DNA of 64,000 nucleotides from Flagellimonas sp. MMG031. GTDB taxonomy: Bacteria > Bacteroidota > Bacteroidia > Flavobacteriales > Flavobacteriaceae. Location: assembly GCF_040112705.1 (NCBI RefSeq), contig NZ_CP157804.1, forward strand, positions 436,501-500,500. Direction: 5' to 3'. Positions 16,366 to 25,252 of the stretch are shown here, piece after piece. The notes under the pieces are model-generated. The model ran no database searches, was not told the origin of the DNA, and saw only the letters and a list, made by a program, of their open reading frames with translations. A program made the translations under genes and the position numbers. Position 1 is the first letter of the stretch. Each line of letters starts with the position of its first letter.

Positions 16366-16878
16366 ATGAAAAAATGTACGAGCACTTTGCTGATCGTAGG
16401 ATTGGTATTGCTACTTGCAAGCTGTAGCAAATCATCGACAGAAGAATTGGAACAATTGTATACCGAAGCCAGTATTGGAAACGATAAAGTTTCTGTAGAT
16501 CCCATAAAAATGGAAGAGGAACTGCTGGATTTGGTCAACGAATACCGAAATTCAATCGGTTTGGAGGCCTTGATCACAAGCGAACCAGCTTACAAATATG
16601 CTGAGGAACACAACAATTATATGATTTCCAAAAACAGCTTGAGCCACGATAATTTTGAAGAACGTGCCGCCAGCATTGCAGCGGAAACCAATGCACAAAA
16701 AATTTCAGAAAATGTGGCCCGTTTCTACGCATCCGCAGAAAAAACTATGGATGCATGGGTGGCCAGTGCCTCCCATAAGCAAGCTCTTGATGGGGACTTT
16801 ACCCACACTGCCCTTAGCGTGCAGTTGGACAAGGACGGAAGACCTTACTATACCCAGATTTTTATAAAGATAGACTAA
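16366..16878 (+). CDS. CAP/SCP-domain lipoprotein
   Basis: A 170-residue protein with a lipoprotein signal (LLLASCSKSS, Cys near residue 20) and one CAP domain of the bacterial YkwD type at about residues 45-168. ELLDLVNEYRNSIGLEAL, YKYAEEHNNYMISKNSLSHDNF (His of the CAP cavity), SENVARF (the Glu) and MDAWVASASHKQAL (second His) are all present. Such proteins are exported and have no agreed biochemical role. It is followed by a terminator at 16903, and its upstream neighbour CvpA is 189 bases away, so it is likely monocistronic. Confidence 0.9.
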   Translation: MKKCTSTLLIVGLVLLLASCSKSSTEELEQLYTEASIGNDKVSVDPIKMEEELLDLVNEYRNSIGLEALITSEPAYKYAEEHNNYMISKNSLSHDNFEERAASIAAETNAQKISENVARFYASAEKTMDAWVASASHKQALDGDFTHTALSVQLDKDGRPYYTQIFIKID

Positions 16879-16902
16879 TGTAACCCCGTATAACTCACAG
16901 CA

Positions 16903-16930
16903 AGACCCGCCTATGGTGGGTCTTTTTTTT
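16903..16930 (+). terminator. Rho-independent terminator after the CAP gene
   Basis: AGACCCGCC (16903-16911) pairs with GGTGGGTCT (16915-16923, one G-U) around a 3-base loop and runs into a T tract to 16930. It separates the CAP lipoprotein gene from the dioxygenase gene. Confidence 0.85.
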
Positions 16931-16983
16931 GAATTGCTATGTTGCCACGAGAGATTTTTTTACCTTTCATAAAATCTTTGAAC

Positions 16984-17526
16984 ATGGCAATAAAGGCACC
17001 TTTTAATCTCAACAAATGGGTAGAGGAAAACCGTGAGACCCTAAAACCTCCGGTGGGCAATAAAAATTTGTACAAAGAATCGGGTGATTACATTGTGATG
17101 GTGGTCGCCGGTCCCAATGCTCGAAAGGATTATCATTATAACGAGACGGAGGAACTTTTTTATCAATTGGAAGGACAGATCGAAGTGCATATCCAAGAAG
17201 ATGGACAAAAAAGAACCATGGAACTGGGACCCGGGGATATGTACCTACATCCGGCCAAAGTGCCACATTCACCCGTTCGCAAGGAAGGCTCTATTGGTTT
17301 GGTCGTGGAGCGCAAGCGCATGGACCTCGATGCCGAAGATGGACTGCTTTGGTTTTGCGATAACTGCAACAACAAACTGCATGAGATTTATTTTAAACTA
17401 CATGACATTGAAAAGGATTTCTTAGGTCATTTTAAGCACTTTTACGGTTCGGAAGAACTGCGCACCTGCAACAAATGTGGTACAGTAATGCCCGTTGATG
17501 AACGATTTGTAGCCAAAGAAGAATGA
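16984..17526 (+). CDS. haaO: 3-hydroxyanthranilate 3,4-dioxygenase
   Basis: A 180-residue cupin that opens the ring of 3-hydroxyanthranilate to the precursor of quinolinate, in kynurenine breakdown or NAD synthesis. MAIKAPFNLNKWVEENR and the iron-ligand region YHYNETEELFYQLEG (His, Glu) with HPAKVPHSPVR (His) are characteristic. The bacterial-type C-terminal extension has two CxxC pairs (CDNC, CNKC) for a second, rubredoxin-like iron. The ATG at 16984 starts at the family N-terminus; the 15 extra residues open upstream are rejected. No other kynurenine-pathway gene is next to it. The stop overlaps the DUF1304 start (ATGA). Confidence 0.93.
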   Translation: MAIKAPFNLNKWVEENRETLKPPVGNKNLYKESGDYIVMVVAGPNARKDYHYNETEELFYQLEGQIEVHIQEDGQKRTMELGPGDMYLHPAKVPHSPVRKEGSIGLVVERKRMDLDAEDGLLWFCDNCNNKLHEIYFKLHDIEKDFLGHFKHFYGSEELRTCNKCGTVMPVDERFVAKEE

Positions 17527-17897
17527 GCCTCCTTATCGCAAAAATCATCGTTGCAATTGTGGCCCTGCTCCATCTGTACTTTCTATGGCTGGAAATGTTT
17601 GCATGGACCACTAAGGCAAAAAAGGTGTTCCGCAGCTTTCCGGAAGAGCTTTTTGAGCCCACAAAAACACTGGCGGCGAACCAAGCGCTGTACAATGGTT
17701 TTTTGGCTGCAGGACTTATCTGGTCTTTGTTGATCAAAGATGGAGCTTGGCAAGTGTATGTAGCCCTCTTCTTTTTGGGATGTGTTGCCGTAGCTGGAAT
17801 CTACGGTGCGGCTACCGCTTCAAAAAAAATATTTACGGTACAGGCACTCCCTGCTTTGGTAGGAATAGCACTTTTATTGGTGCACCTATTCCTGTAA
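17523..17897 (+). CDS. DUF1304-family membrane protein
   Basis: A 124-residue protein with four transmembrane helices. The DUF1304 pattern is clear: LLHLYFLWLEMFAWTTKAKKVF near the N-terminus, LAANQALYNGFLAAGLIWSLL in the middle, and AGIYGAATASKKIFTVQALPALVG toward the end. The function is unknown for the family. It is coupled to haaO by a 4-base overlap and followed 70 bases later by the ALDH7-type gene, so the three may be co-expressed. A transport or accessory role for the ring-cleavage pathway is only inference. Confidence 0.85.
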   Translation: MSLLIAKIIVAIVALLHLYFLWLEMFAWTTKAKKVFRSFPEELFEPTKTLAANQALYNGFLAAGLIWSLLIKDGAWQVYVALFFLGCVAVAGIYGAATASKKIFTVQALPALVGIALLLVHLFL

Positions 17898-17967
17898 ACC
17901 GTTTATTCTCTTCAAGATTATTCGTAATATTGTGAAAATATAACAATTCACTTGTAAAAAGTTATAA

Positions 17968-19521
17968 ATGTCAAAAATCGCAACTGCATTTGGAATCAAA
18001 GAGGCCCTGAAAGAATTAGGGCTAAATGAAATAAATAATGGTACTTCTACCGGAAAAGAATGGTTTTCCAATGGGGAATTCATTGAATCCTATTCTCCTG
18101 TTGACGGAGCACTTATCGGAAAGGTAAAGGCTACCTCTCAGGAAGATTACGAAAAGGTGATCACCACCGCCCAAGAAGGATTTAAAAAATGGCGAACCAT
18201 GCCTGCGCCTCAACGTGGCGAGGTTGTTCGACAATTTAATGATGAGCTGCGCCGCCTAAAAGAACCGTTGGGAAAACTCGTTTCCTATGAAATGGGCAAA
18301 AGTTACCAAGAAGGGCTTGGCGAGGTACAGGAAATGATTGACATCTGCGATTTTGCCGTGGGACTTTCACGTCAATTGCACGGCCTAACTATGCACAGTG
18401 AGCGTCCAGGACACCGGATGTACGAGCAATACCACCCCCTTGGCGTGGTAGGTATCATTTCGGCCTTTAATTTCCCGGTCGCCGTTTGGTCTTGGAACAC
18501 GGCATTGGCATGGGTATGTGGGGACGCCTGTATTTGGAAAGGTTCGGAAAAAACACCGATGACCTCTGTGGCCTGCCAGAACATTGCCGCTCGCATCTTT
18601 ACCAAAAATGGGGTGCCCGAAGGTATTTCCTGTTTGATTACCGGAGATTATCACGTGGGAGAATTTATGACCAAGGACGAAAGGGTCCCGTTGATTTCCG
18701 CTACCGGTTCAACACGCATGGGAAAGATAGTTGCACAGACAGTAGCCGGACGTCTTGGAAAAACATTATTGGAACTCGGTGGTAACAATGCCATCATTGT
18801 TACACCCGATGCGAACATCAAAAATACCGTTATCGGTGCCGTATTCGGAGCCGTGGGCACCTGTGGACAGCGCTGTACTTCCACCCGTAGGTTGATTGTA
18901 CACGAAGACGTCTACGATAAGGTAAAAAACGCCATTGTGGACGCCTACAAGCAAATACGCATTGGAAATCCCCTCGATGAGAACAACCACGTGGGACCAC
19001 TCATCGATAAAGACGCGGTAAACAATTATTTGAATGCTTTGGAAAAGGTAAAAGCCGAAGGCGGAACTATTTTGGTCGAAGGCGGTGTGCTGGAAGGCGA
19101 AGGCTATGAAAGTGGCTGTTACGTGAAACCGGCGATTGCCGAAGCAGAAAACCACTTCGAGATTGTACAGCATGAAACCTTTGGGCCCGTATTGTACATA
19201 ATGAAGTACAGTGGTGACCTTCAAAATGCACTGGATATGCAAAATGGGGTAAGACAAGGGCTTTCTTCTGCCATTATGACGAACAATTTAAGGGAAGCCG
19301 AACGTTTCCTTTCCGTAGAAGGGTCGGATTGTGGCATTGCCAATGTAAATATTGGTACCTCAGGTGCTGAAATCGGTGGAGCTTTTGGTGGGGAAAAAGA
19401 AACCGGAGGAGGCCGTGAAAGCGGTTCCGATGCTTGGAAAATCTACATGAGAAGGCAGACAAACACCATCAATTACACTACCGAACTGCCATTGGCACAG
19501 GGAATCAAGTTTGACCTATAA
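17968..19521 (+). CDS. Aldehyde dehydrogenase, ALDH7 (antiquitin/AmaB-like) type
   Basis: A 517-residue NAD(P)-dependent dehydrogenase. ISAFNFPVAVWSWN is the cofactor-binding start, ISATGSTRMGK and LLELGGNNAII carry the glycine loop and general-base Glu, and GTCGQRCTSTRRL carries the catalytic Cys. The C-terminal SGAEIGGAFGGEKETGGGRESGSDAWK is typical of ALDH7, which oxidises alpha-aminoadipic semialdehyde (piperideine-6-carboxylate) in lysine breakdown. Its place after haaO might suggest aminomuconate-semialdehyde oxidation instead, but the sequence features favour ALDH7. Confidence 0.88.
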   Translation: MSKIATAFGIKEALKELGLNEINNGTSTGKEWFSNGEFIESYSPVDGALIGKVKATSQEDYEKVITTAQEGFKKWRTMPAPQRGEVVRQFNDELRRLKEPLGKLVSYEMGKSYQEGLGEVQEMIDICDFAVGLSRQLHGLTMHSERPGHRMYEQYHPLGVVGIISAFNFPVAVWSWNTALAWVCGDACIWKGSEKTPMTSVACQNIAARIFTKNGVPEGISCLITGDYHVGEFMTKDERVPLISATGSTRMGKIVAQTVAGRLGKTLLELGGNNAIIVTPDANIKNTVIGAVFGAVGTCGQRCTSTRRLIVHEDVYDKVKNAIVDAYKQIRIGNPLDENNHVGPLIDKDAVNNYLNALEKVKAEGGTILVEGGVLEGEGYESGCYVKPAIAEAENHFEIVQHETFGPVLYIMKYSGDLQNALDMQNGVRQGLSSAIMTNNLREAERFLSVEGSDCGIANVNIGTSGAEIGGAFGGEKETGGGRESGSDAWKIYMRRQTNTINYTTELPLAQGIKFDL

Positions 19522-19881
19522 ACATAAAAAGCCGCCCATTTTGTAAGTAACACGAAATGGGCAGTCTTTAAAACCAACTTAACTAACTCAAACTTAACTT
19601 TAAAACCCTATTTCAATGCCGGATCATTGTCGGGAGAAACAGGGTTCTTAAACTTATTGTCCACTCAAATTTCCATAATTTTCCTTAGGAATTTAAGAGG
19701 TATCGTATCAGTGGTCGCAAAAAGTGTATGGTTGGTACCATTTATTTTGTTTCTTGCCTTGGATTTTTCCTACAACTTCGTTTATTTTTTGTTGTCTTGT
19801 TGAATTTGAGGCAATTCCGTAGCGGATTTAAGATTTTTGTGCTATTTTAAAGTGCGGTTTTTGCCGCTTATTTGTTTGCCT
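19522..19881. other. Gene-free stretch of 360 bases
   Basis: No convincing coding frame was found on either strand. The left end has an inverted repeat, GCCCATTT (19534-19541) with AAATGGGC (19555-19562), that could be a weak terminator for the dehydrogenase gene, but the T run after it is poor. The remainder is AT-rich. No clear -7/-33 pair for the downstream gene was recognised. Confidence 0.5.
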
Positions 19882-20442
19882 ATGGATTGGGAAAGTTCAA
19901 CTATTTGGTATTGGGTCATCTTGGCATTTACGGGAATCATTGCAGGTATCCTAGGATACTTCTTTGGCAAATCCGATACTCCCCGAAAAATGGAGAAATC
20001 ATTAGCGTTGAACGCGCTTGAAATTGAGAATGCCAAACTAAAGTCAGATTTGGACATCTGCCGGAAAAGGCTGGATTCGCACACGATTCAAACCAAGGAA
20101 ATCCAACTTAAGGACATTGCACAAACCGCAAAGAGCGACTTCATATTTGATCCTGTTGAGGCCAAAGCTGCCTTTGGAAAAACCATAAAGGAAAACGATT
20201 TAAAGCTTATCGAAGGGATTGGGCCCAAAATCGAGGGACTGTTCCATAATTTCAAGATTACCACTTGGAAGGATTTGGCCGAAATCTCCGCCGACAAGTG
20301 CCAGGAAGTGCTGGATTCGGGCGGTAAACGCTACCGCATTCACGATCCTGCTTCATGGCCCATGCAGGCCAAGATGGCCTACGAAGGTCATTGGGAACAA
20401 CTATTTGAATGGCAGGAAAAACATCGCGCTGGAAAATATTGA
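19882..20442 (+). CDS. Membrane-anchored helix-hairpin-helix domain protein
   Basis: A 186-residue protein. From the ATG at 19882, a single N-terminal transmembrane helix (TIWYWVILAFTGIIAGILGYFFG, residues 7-29) is followed by a predicted coiled coil at about 38-80 (SLALNALEIENAKLKSDLDICRK). A helix-hairpin-helix-like domain at about 115-185 carries ENDLKLIEGIGPKIEGLFHN. This LIEGIGPKI motif is shared with ribosomal L21-associated and DNA-binding HhH proteins of Bacteroidota. It is probably anchored at the inner membrane with the HhH domain in the cytoplasm. The target is unknown. The 15 residues open upstream are rejected. Confidence 0.75.
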   Translation: MDWESSTIWYWVILAFTGIIAGILGYFFGKSDTPRKMEKSLALNALEIENAKLKSDLDICRKRLDSHTIQTKEIQLKDIAQTAKSDFIFDPVEAKAAFGKTIKENDLKLIEGIGPKIEGLFHNFKITTWKDLAEISADKCQEVLDSGGKRYRIHDPASWPMQAKMAYEGHWEQLFEWQEKHRAGKY

Positions 20443-20468
20443 TCCAGCTCCTAGACCAACTGGTCTTT

Positions 20469-21464
20469 CTACATCATCCCGTTCGCTTCCACCCATTTAA
20501 ACGTGTACTGTTCTTGCGAGAATTGCATGCGCTCCGAAATTCGTTGTAATCGCTCAGGCAACTTCATCAGGTACACCCTTGCCTTTTCCGCTTGGTCGGA
20601 AAGTCCCCTTAAATTACCGATATCCCAGTAATCGTTCAGTTTTTTCAAAATATCGATATAATCCTGGGCAGTATACACTCCCAATCGTTGGGCACAATTG
20701 GAAAATTGTTCAAAGGCCTCTCCAATACTTCCACCGGATTCCCTTAGAAAATGGGCGGGCATCACAATTTTCTTCTTCATCATATCGGCAAAGGCAAGTA
20801 CCATTCCATCTGGGTCTTGGCCCATAATGGTCTTTACAAATTCACGGTATGCCAAATGGTGTCTCATTTCATCACCGGCTATAATCGTGCACATTTTTGC
20901 CAAAAGACCATTTCCTTTCTTTTTGGCCATTTTGCCCACTCTTTTGTGTGAGATGTTGGTTGCCAATTCTTGGAAGGTGGTGTACACAAAGTTTTTGTAC
21001 GGGTCCCTATCGGTTCCAATATCGAACCCATCGGATATCAAATGTTGCGTTGTGATTTCAATTTCGCGCATGTTAACGCGTCCCGAAAGATATAGATATT
21101 TGTTCAATACATCGCCGTGACGGTTTTCCTCCGCAGTCCAAGCCCGCACCCACTTGCTCCAGCCATTATCCTTGCCGTTATGCTGGTCAATACCTTCCAC
21201 ATCCATCAACCAAGATTCGTAGGTAGGCAAGGCCTCTTCAGTAATGGTGTCCGCAACCAAGGTCACCCAGAAATCGTATCCAAGCTCTTTTGCTTCTCCA
21301 CGAATTTTTTCGATGTCATCATAAAAGTGATCACTTCGCGAATCGGGCAAGAAATCGGTGGGTTGCCATATTTTTTCGGTTGGGATAAGAAATTCATCGA
21401 TATACCCTTCTACTTTGGGTTCAATCGCCTGCATTACTTCCAATCTTACATTCTTTATCGACAT
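20469..21464 (-). CDS. Acyl-ACP desaturase (fatty acid desaturase type 2)
   Basis: A 331-residue ferritin-like di-iron enzyme. The two E/D-E-x-x-H iron motifs are EENRHG (about residue 111) and DEMRHH (about 196), spaced as in stearoyl-ACP 9-desaturase. PTYESWLMDVEGIDQHNGKD and FEQFSNCAQRLGVYTAQDY match the bacterial branch. It would introduce a double bond into ACP-bound fatty acids, adjusting membrane fluidity in the cytoplasm. Its neighbours are not lipid genes. The minus-strand phosphoesterase gene lies 46 bases upstream, so the two could share a transcript. Confidence 0.93.
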   Translation of the reverse strand: MSIKNVRLEVMQAIEPKVEGYIDEFLIPTEKIWQPTDFLPDSRSDHFYDDIEKIRGEAKELGYDFWVTLVADTITEEALPTYESWLMDVEGIDQHNGKDNGWSKWVRAWTAEENRHGDVLNKYLYLSGRVNMREIEITTQHLISDGFDIGTDRDPYKNFVYTTFQELATNISHKRVGKMAKKKGNGLLAKMCTIIAGDEMRHHLAYREFVKTIMGQDPDGMVLAFADMMKKKIVMPAHFLRESGGSIGEAFEQFSNCAQRLGVYTAQDYIDILKKLNDYWDIGNLRGLSDQAEKARVYLMKLPERLQRISERMQFSQEQYTFKWVEANGMM

Positions 21465-21510
21465 AGTACGGGGTTTTTTACAAAGGTCTTTATAAAATAT
21501 CGAAATCTTT

Positions 21511-22236
21511 TTAATTCCTTCCTCTTTCTCCGGGATAGAATGTGTGCACGGGATCGCTTTGCCAAAATTCCTTGGTCTCCACGTCCAACATGGTTAGGCC
21601 ACCCTTGAACGCAGCACCCGTGTCCACATTCCAAACATTGGCCCTTTTGGTCGGTTCCACAAAACCGGTTTTGGACAAAGGGGTATGCCCAATAAAAACT
21701 TCGGTGTAATGGGTAAGCCTTTTAGGAAATTTAGGGTCTGTGGTTTCCAATTCAGGGTCGAGGGCCGTGGCAAGCTCCCAAAGAGTGCGGTCCCAATAAA
21801 AGGACTGCTCGAAATATTCATAGTCTATCCCCTTAAGATTTGTGTAGCCCGCATGCAAGTACAGTCGATTGTCGGCTGCAAGATGGTAGTTTTGCAGCTC
21901 CTCGTAAAAATCAAGGTGCACTCTCCACGTATCCTTATCTGCATTCAAATACGATTGCCGCGTGGCTTCGCCACCATGGGCCAACCATTGTGGATTTTCC
22001 TTCTGCTCAATAAGCCAAGCCTTGCAGAGTTCATCATGGTTGCCGCGTATAAATGTACAGTTATACTGATCTTTGAGTTGGATCAAATAATCAATGGTTT
22101 CCACGGCAGTGCTCCATCCATCCACATAATCGCCCAGAAAAATGATATGGTCCTCGGTCGACACCCTCGCTTTGTCCATCAATTGTTCTAAAGCCCTTAC
22201 TCCTGAATGAATGTCGCCCACTACCAATGTCCGCAT
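21511..22236 (-). CDS. PPP-type metallophosphoesterase
   Basis: A 241-residue calcineurin-like phosphoesterase of the serine/threonine phosphatase / diadenosine tetraphosphatase group. All motifs are in order: VVGDIHSG at residues 5-12, FLGDYVDGW, FIRGNHDE, LHAGYTN and FIGHTPLSKTG, supplying the two-metal ligands. The ATG at 22236 starts directly at the first strand (MRTLVVGDIH); the 9-residue extension open upstream is rejected. Substrate (phosphoprotein, ApnA or other) cannot be decided by sequence. Confidence 0.88.
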   Translation of the reverse strand: MRTLVVGDIHSGVRALEQLMDKARVSTEDHIIFLGDYVDGWSTAVETIDYLIQLKDQYNCTFIRGNHDELCKAWLIEQKENPQWLAHGGEATRQSYLNADKDTWRVHLDFYEELQNYHLAADNRLYLHAGYTNLKGIDYEYFEQSFYWDRTLWELATALDPELETTDPKFPKRLTHYTEVFIGHTPLSKTGFVEPTKRANVWNVDTGAAFKGGLTMLDVETKEFWQSDPVHTFYPGERGRN

Positions 22237-22338
22237 AGAAAAGTTTTTGACAATATTACACACAAATGATTGGCTGCTAAAAAATCATACCGGCTTTATC
22301 ACGGATTTAACCCAGAATTCAAATAAACCTAACTGATT

Positions 22339-22371
22339 TTTGGACGTGGTATTATTTTCTATGTACCTTAG
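22339..22371 (+). promoter_or_regulatory. Promoter of the fructokinase-amylosucrase operon
   Basis: TTTG at 22339-22342, a 21-base spacer, then TACCTTAG at 22364-22371 form a good Bacteroidota promoter with a TAnnTTAG -7 box. The ATG of the kinase gene is 16 bases downstream. The divergent phosphoesterase gene starts at 22236. Confidence 0.6.
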
Positions 22372-22387
22372 AATATTCCGAAGTACT

Positions 22388-23332
22388 ATGAAGAAAGTAT
22401 ACTGTATTGGCGAACTGTTGATCGATTTTGTTGCCGAAAAGCAAGGGAGCGATCTCTCCAAAGCCACCCAATTTACCAAAAAAGCGGGCGGAGCACCTGC
22501 CAACGTAGCCTGTGCCATCGCCAAACTTGGCGGAAACGGCATTTTTATAGGTAGTGTTGGAAACGACCCTTTTGGGAAATTCCTTTTGGATACCTTAAAA
22601 AACGAAGGCGTCGACATTTCATTGGCCCAGCTTTCCGAAACCTTTACCACACTTGCCTTTGTTTCCCTTTCGGAAGACGGCGAGCGCGATTTTGTGTTCA
22701 GTCGGGGTGCAGACCAAGAACTCAGCTACAATCCAGACCTTAGAAAAAACCTCCCGGGTAACATTCTCCACTTGGGAGCAGCAACCGCTCTTTTGGGGGG
22801 ACCTTTGGAAAAAACCTATACCAAATACTTGTTTGATGGGCTCACCAAGGAAATGTTCATCTGTTTTGACCCCAATTACAGAACAGATTTATGGAAGGAT
22901 GACACGGAAACCTTTATTAAAAAATGTATGCCCTTTGTGGAAAAATCACATCTGTGCAAGTTCAGTTTGGAAGAAGCTCAACTACTTTCCGGAAAAGAAG
23001 ATATCCATGAGGCTTGTGATGCCCTCCATAAGGTAGGGGCCAAAATCATTACCGTCACCATGGGAAAAGATGGCACACTCCTAAGCACCAATGGAACCAA
23101 AAAAGTAATCCCAAGTATTAAGGTCACCCCCGTAGATACCACTGGTGCCGGTGATGCCTTTATTGGGTGCCTATTGTACCAAATTTCTGATTTGGGCAAT
23201 TTTGAGCCCGTTTTCGAAGATTTTGAACTGTTGGAAAATATGGTGGCCAAAGCCAATAAAGCTGGGGCCATCACCACCACAAACTACGGGGCCATTGTCG
23301 CCCTACCCACCAAAGACCAGCTTGAAGCATAA
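22388..23332 (+). CDS. PfkB-family fructokinase
   Basis: A 314-residue sugar kinase of the ribokinase/PfkB fold. VYCIGELLIDFVAEKQG starts the domain, TKKAGGAPANVACAIAKLGG is the N-terminal signature, and VDTTGAGDAFIGCLLYQI holds the GAGD anion hole and catalytic Asp near residue 255. The ATG at 22388 begins the conserved strand; 16 further residues are open upstream but lie in the promoter. The fructokinase assignment rests on the next gene: amylosucrase splits sucrose and releases fructose, and this kinase would phosphorylate it. The stop (TAA) directly abuts the amylosucrase ATG. Confidence 0.85.
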   Translation: MKKVYCIGELLIDFVAEKQGSDLSKATQFTKKAGGAPANVACAIAKLGGNGIFIGSVGNDPFGKFLLDTLKNEGVDISLAQLSETFTTLAFVSLSEDGERDFVFSRGADQELSYNPDLRKNLPGNILHLGAATALLGGPLEKTYTKYLFDGLTKEMFICFDPNYRTDLWKDDTETFIKKCMPFVEKSHLCKFSLEEAQLLSGKEDIHEACDALHKVGAKIITVTMGKDGTLLSTNGTKKVIPSIKVTPVDTTGAGDAFIGCLLYQISDLGNFEPVFEDFELLENMVAKANKAGAITTTNYGAIVALPTKDQLEA

Positions 23333-25252
23333 ATGAACCAGGCCCAATTACACCGATTGCTCCCTCACAAAGGGAAGAGCAGCCAAGAGCTTTTTGATCA
23401 ACGCTTGGCCACTAACCTCACCTTGATTCAAAAGCAGTTTTTTTCCTTATATCCGGAAGAACGCTACGCACCCCATTTTCAAAAGTTGCTGAAACTGCTC
23501 CCAAAATTATTTTTGGAAAGGCCCGAGGTCTTGAAATCACAGGATATCGCCCGATTAAAATCGGGAAACTGGTACCAATCCGAAAAGCTGATGGGCATGC
23601 AGTTGTATGTGGAGCATTTCAATAAGGACTTGAAGGGATTACAGGAAAAAATACCCTATTTGAAATCCTTGGGAGTCAATTTTGTGCACCTGATGCCCAT
23701 CACTACCCGCCCAAAGGGCGAAAGTGATGGCGGCTATGCGGTGAACAATTATCTGGAAGTGGACCCAAAATACGGTTCCAAGGAAGACCTCCTGGAACTG
23801 ACCACTGCATTTCGAAAAAACGGTATGTATTTGATGCTCGATTTTGTGGTCAACCATACCTCCAACGAGTTTTCCTGGGCCAAAAAAGCGAAAAAAGGGG
23901 ACAAAAAGTACCAAGGCTACTATTACACTTACGAGGATTTCACCATCCCTGCCGAATTTGAAAAAACCTTGCCAGAGGTATTTCCCGAAACCTCGCCGGG
24001 CAATTTTACCTATATCCCCGAAATGGAAAAATGGGTGATGACGGTGTTCAACAGTTATCAATGGGACCTTAACTACACCAATCCAGAGGTGTTCTTGGAA
24101 ATGTTGACCAATTTGGTGAAACTGACCGATATGGGCGTGGATGTGGTGCGTTTTGATGCACTCGCCTTTCTCTGGAAAAAAATCGGAACCATCTCCCAAA
24201 ACCTTCCCGAGGCACATAATTTGATTTCCTTGTACCGCATGTGCCTTCAAGTGGTAGCTCCCGGTTCTATTCTATTGGCTGAAGCGATTGTAGCTCCTAC
24301 GAACATTATCAAATACTTCGGGGAAGATGAAAAACAGGGCAACGAATGTGAAATTGCCTATAATGCTTCGTTGATGGCACTCTTATGGAATTCCATTGCC
24401 ACCAAGAAAACCTCGTTGCTCTACAAAAGTTTGATGCACGTTCCATCAAAACCCAAAGACGGCACCTGGATCAACTACATCCGCTGCCACGATGATATTG
24501 GGCTGGGGTACGAAAACCACCTCATTGAAGAACTTGGGTGGAATCCCAATATGCATCGCAAATTCTTGTTGGATTATTATTGTCGCAGATTGGATTGGTC
24601 GCCCGCTATGGGAATGTTGTTCATGTACAACCCCAAAACTGGCGACGGCCGTATCACGGGGAGTGCGGCTTCCCTCCTAGGACTGGAGAAGGGCATCCAA
24701 ACCAAAGATGAAGAGCTCATTAAAGAGGCCGTTGACAAGATCATCATGCTGCATGGGATTACCTTGGCTTTTGGAGGAATCCCCTTGATCTATGCCGGTG
24801 ACGAAATTGGCACCTTGAACGATTACTCCTTTCAAACCGACGACGCCAAAAAAGGCGACAGTCGCTGGGTGAACCGCCCCATGCAGGATTGGGAGGTCAT
24901 CTCACAACTGGACAAACTGGAATCGCCGCAATCCAATATTTTCCGTGCGCTACAACACCTTATCCAAATACGAAAGGAGCATGGGGTTTTTGCGGATAAC
25001 AACAATTTGGAACTGTGCCACACGGGTAATGACCATATCTTTTCCTTTGAAAGAACGCAAGGCTATAAGGGACTGCTCGTACTTTGTAATTTTGACGAAA
25101 ACCCTCAGGTAATCGATAGCAGTTGGATCAAAAAATTGGGCTATTTCAGTCAAGGGGATCCCGTGGATTTGGTGTCCGGTGAAAAGGTGCATTTGAACAG
25201 CGCGCTCCTGGAAGTGATGCCCTATCAGATGATTTGGCTGATGAAATCCTAA
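23333..25252 (+). CDS. Amylosucrase (GH13, glucan-forming)
   Basis: A 639-residue GH13 enzyme of the amylosucrase subfamily, the usual length. An all-helical N-terminal domain (about 1-90) precedes the barrel. The catalytic motifs are VDVVRFDALAFLWK (nucleophile Asp), SILLAEAIVAP (acid/base Glu) and YIRCHDDIGLGYE (third Asp). DFVVNHTSNEFSWAKKA is the first conserved barrel motif. It transfers glucose from sucrose onto an alpha-1,4-glucan, releasing fructose. It has no signal peptide, so it acts in the cytoplasm and sucrose must be imported, but no sucrose transporter is next to it. It overlaps the facing AlbA_2 gene by 4 bases. Confidence 0.92.
   Translation: MNQAQLHRLLPHKGKSSQELFDQRLATNLTLIQKQFFSLYPEERYAPHFQKLLKLLPKLFLERPEVLKSQDIARLKSGNWYQSEKLMGMQLYVEHFNKDLKGLQEKIPYLKSLGVNFVHLMPITTRPKGESDGGYAVNNYLEVDPKYGSKEDLLELTTAFRKNGMYLMLDFVVNHTSNEFSWAKKAKKGDKKYQGYYYTYEDFTIPAEFEKTLPEVFPETSPGNFTYIPEMEKWVMTVFNSYQWDLNYTNPEVFLEMLTNLVKLTDMGVDVVRFDALAFLWKKIGTISQNLPEAHNLISLYRMCLQVVAPGSILLAEAIVAPTNIIKYFGEDEKQGNECEIAYNASLMALLWNSIATKKTSLLYKSLMHVPSKPKDGTWINYIRCHDDIGLGYENHLIEELGWNPNMHRKFLLDYYCRRLDWSPAMGMLFMYNPKTGDGRITGSAASLLGLEKGIQTKDEELIKEAVDKIIMLHGITLAFGGIPLIYAGDEIGTLNDYSFQTDDAKKGDSRWVNRPMQDWEVISQLDKLESPQSNIFRALQHLIQIRKEHGVFADNNNLELCHTGNDHIFSFERTQGYKGLLVLCNFDENPQVIDSSWIKKLGYFSQGDPVDLVSGEKVHLNSALLEVMPYQMIWLMKS

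Noticed and set aside
23639..24250. 203-codon frame antisense to amylosucrase
   Set aside because: It covers the catalytic barrel of a confident gene and has a His-rich composition typical of a shadow frame.
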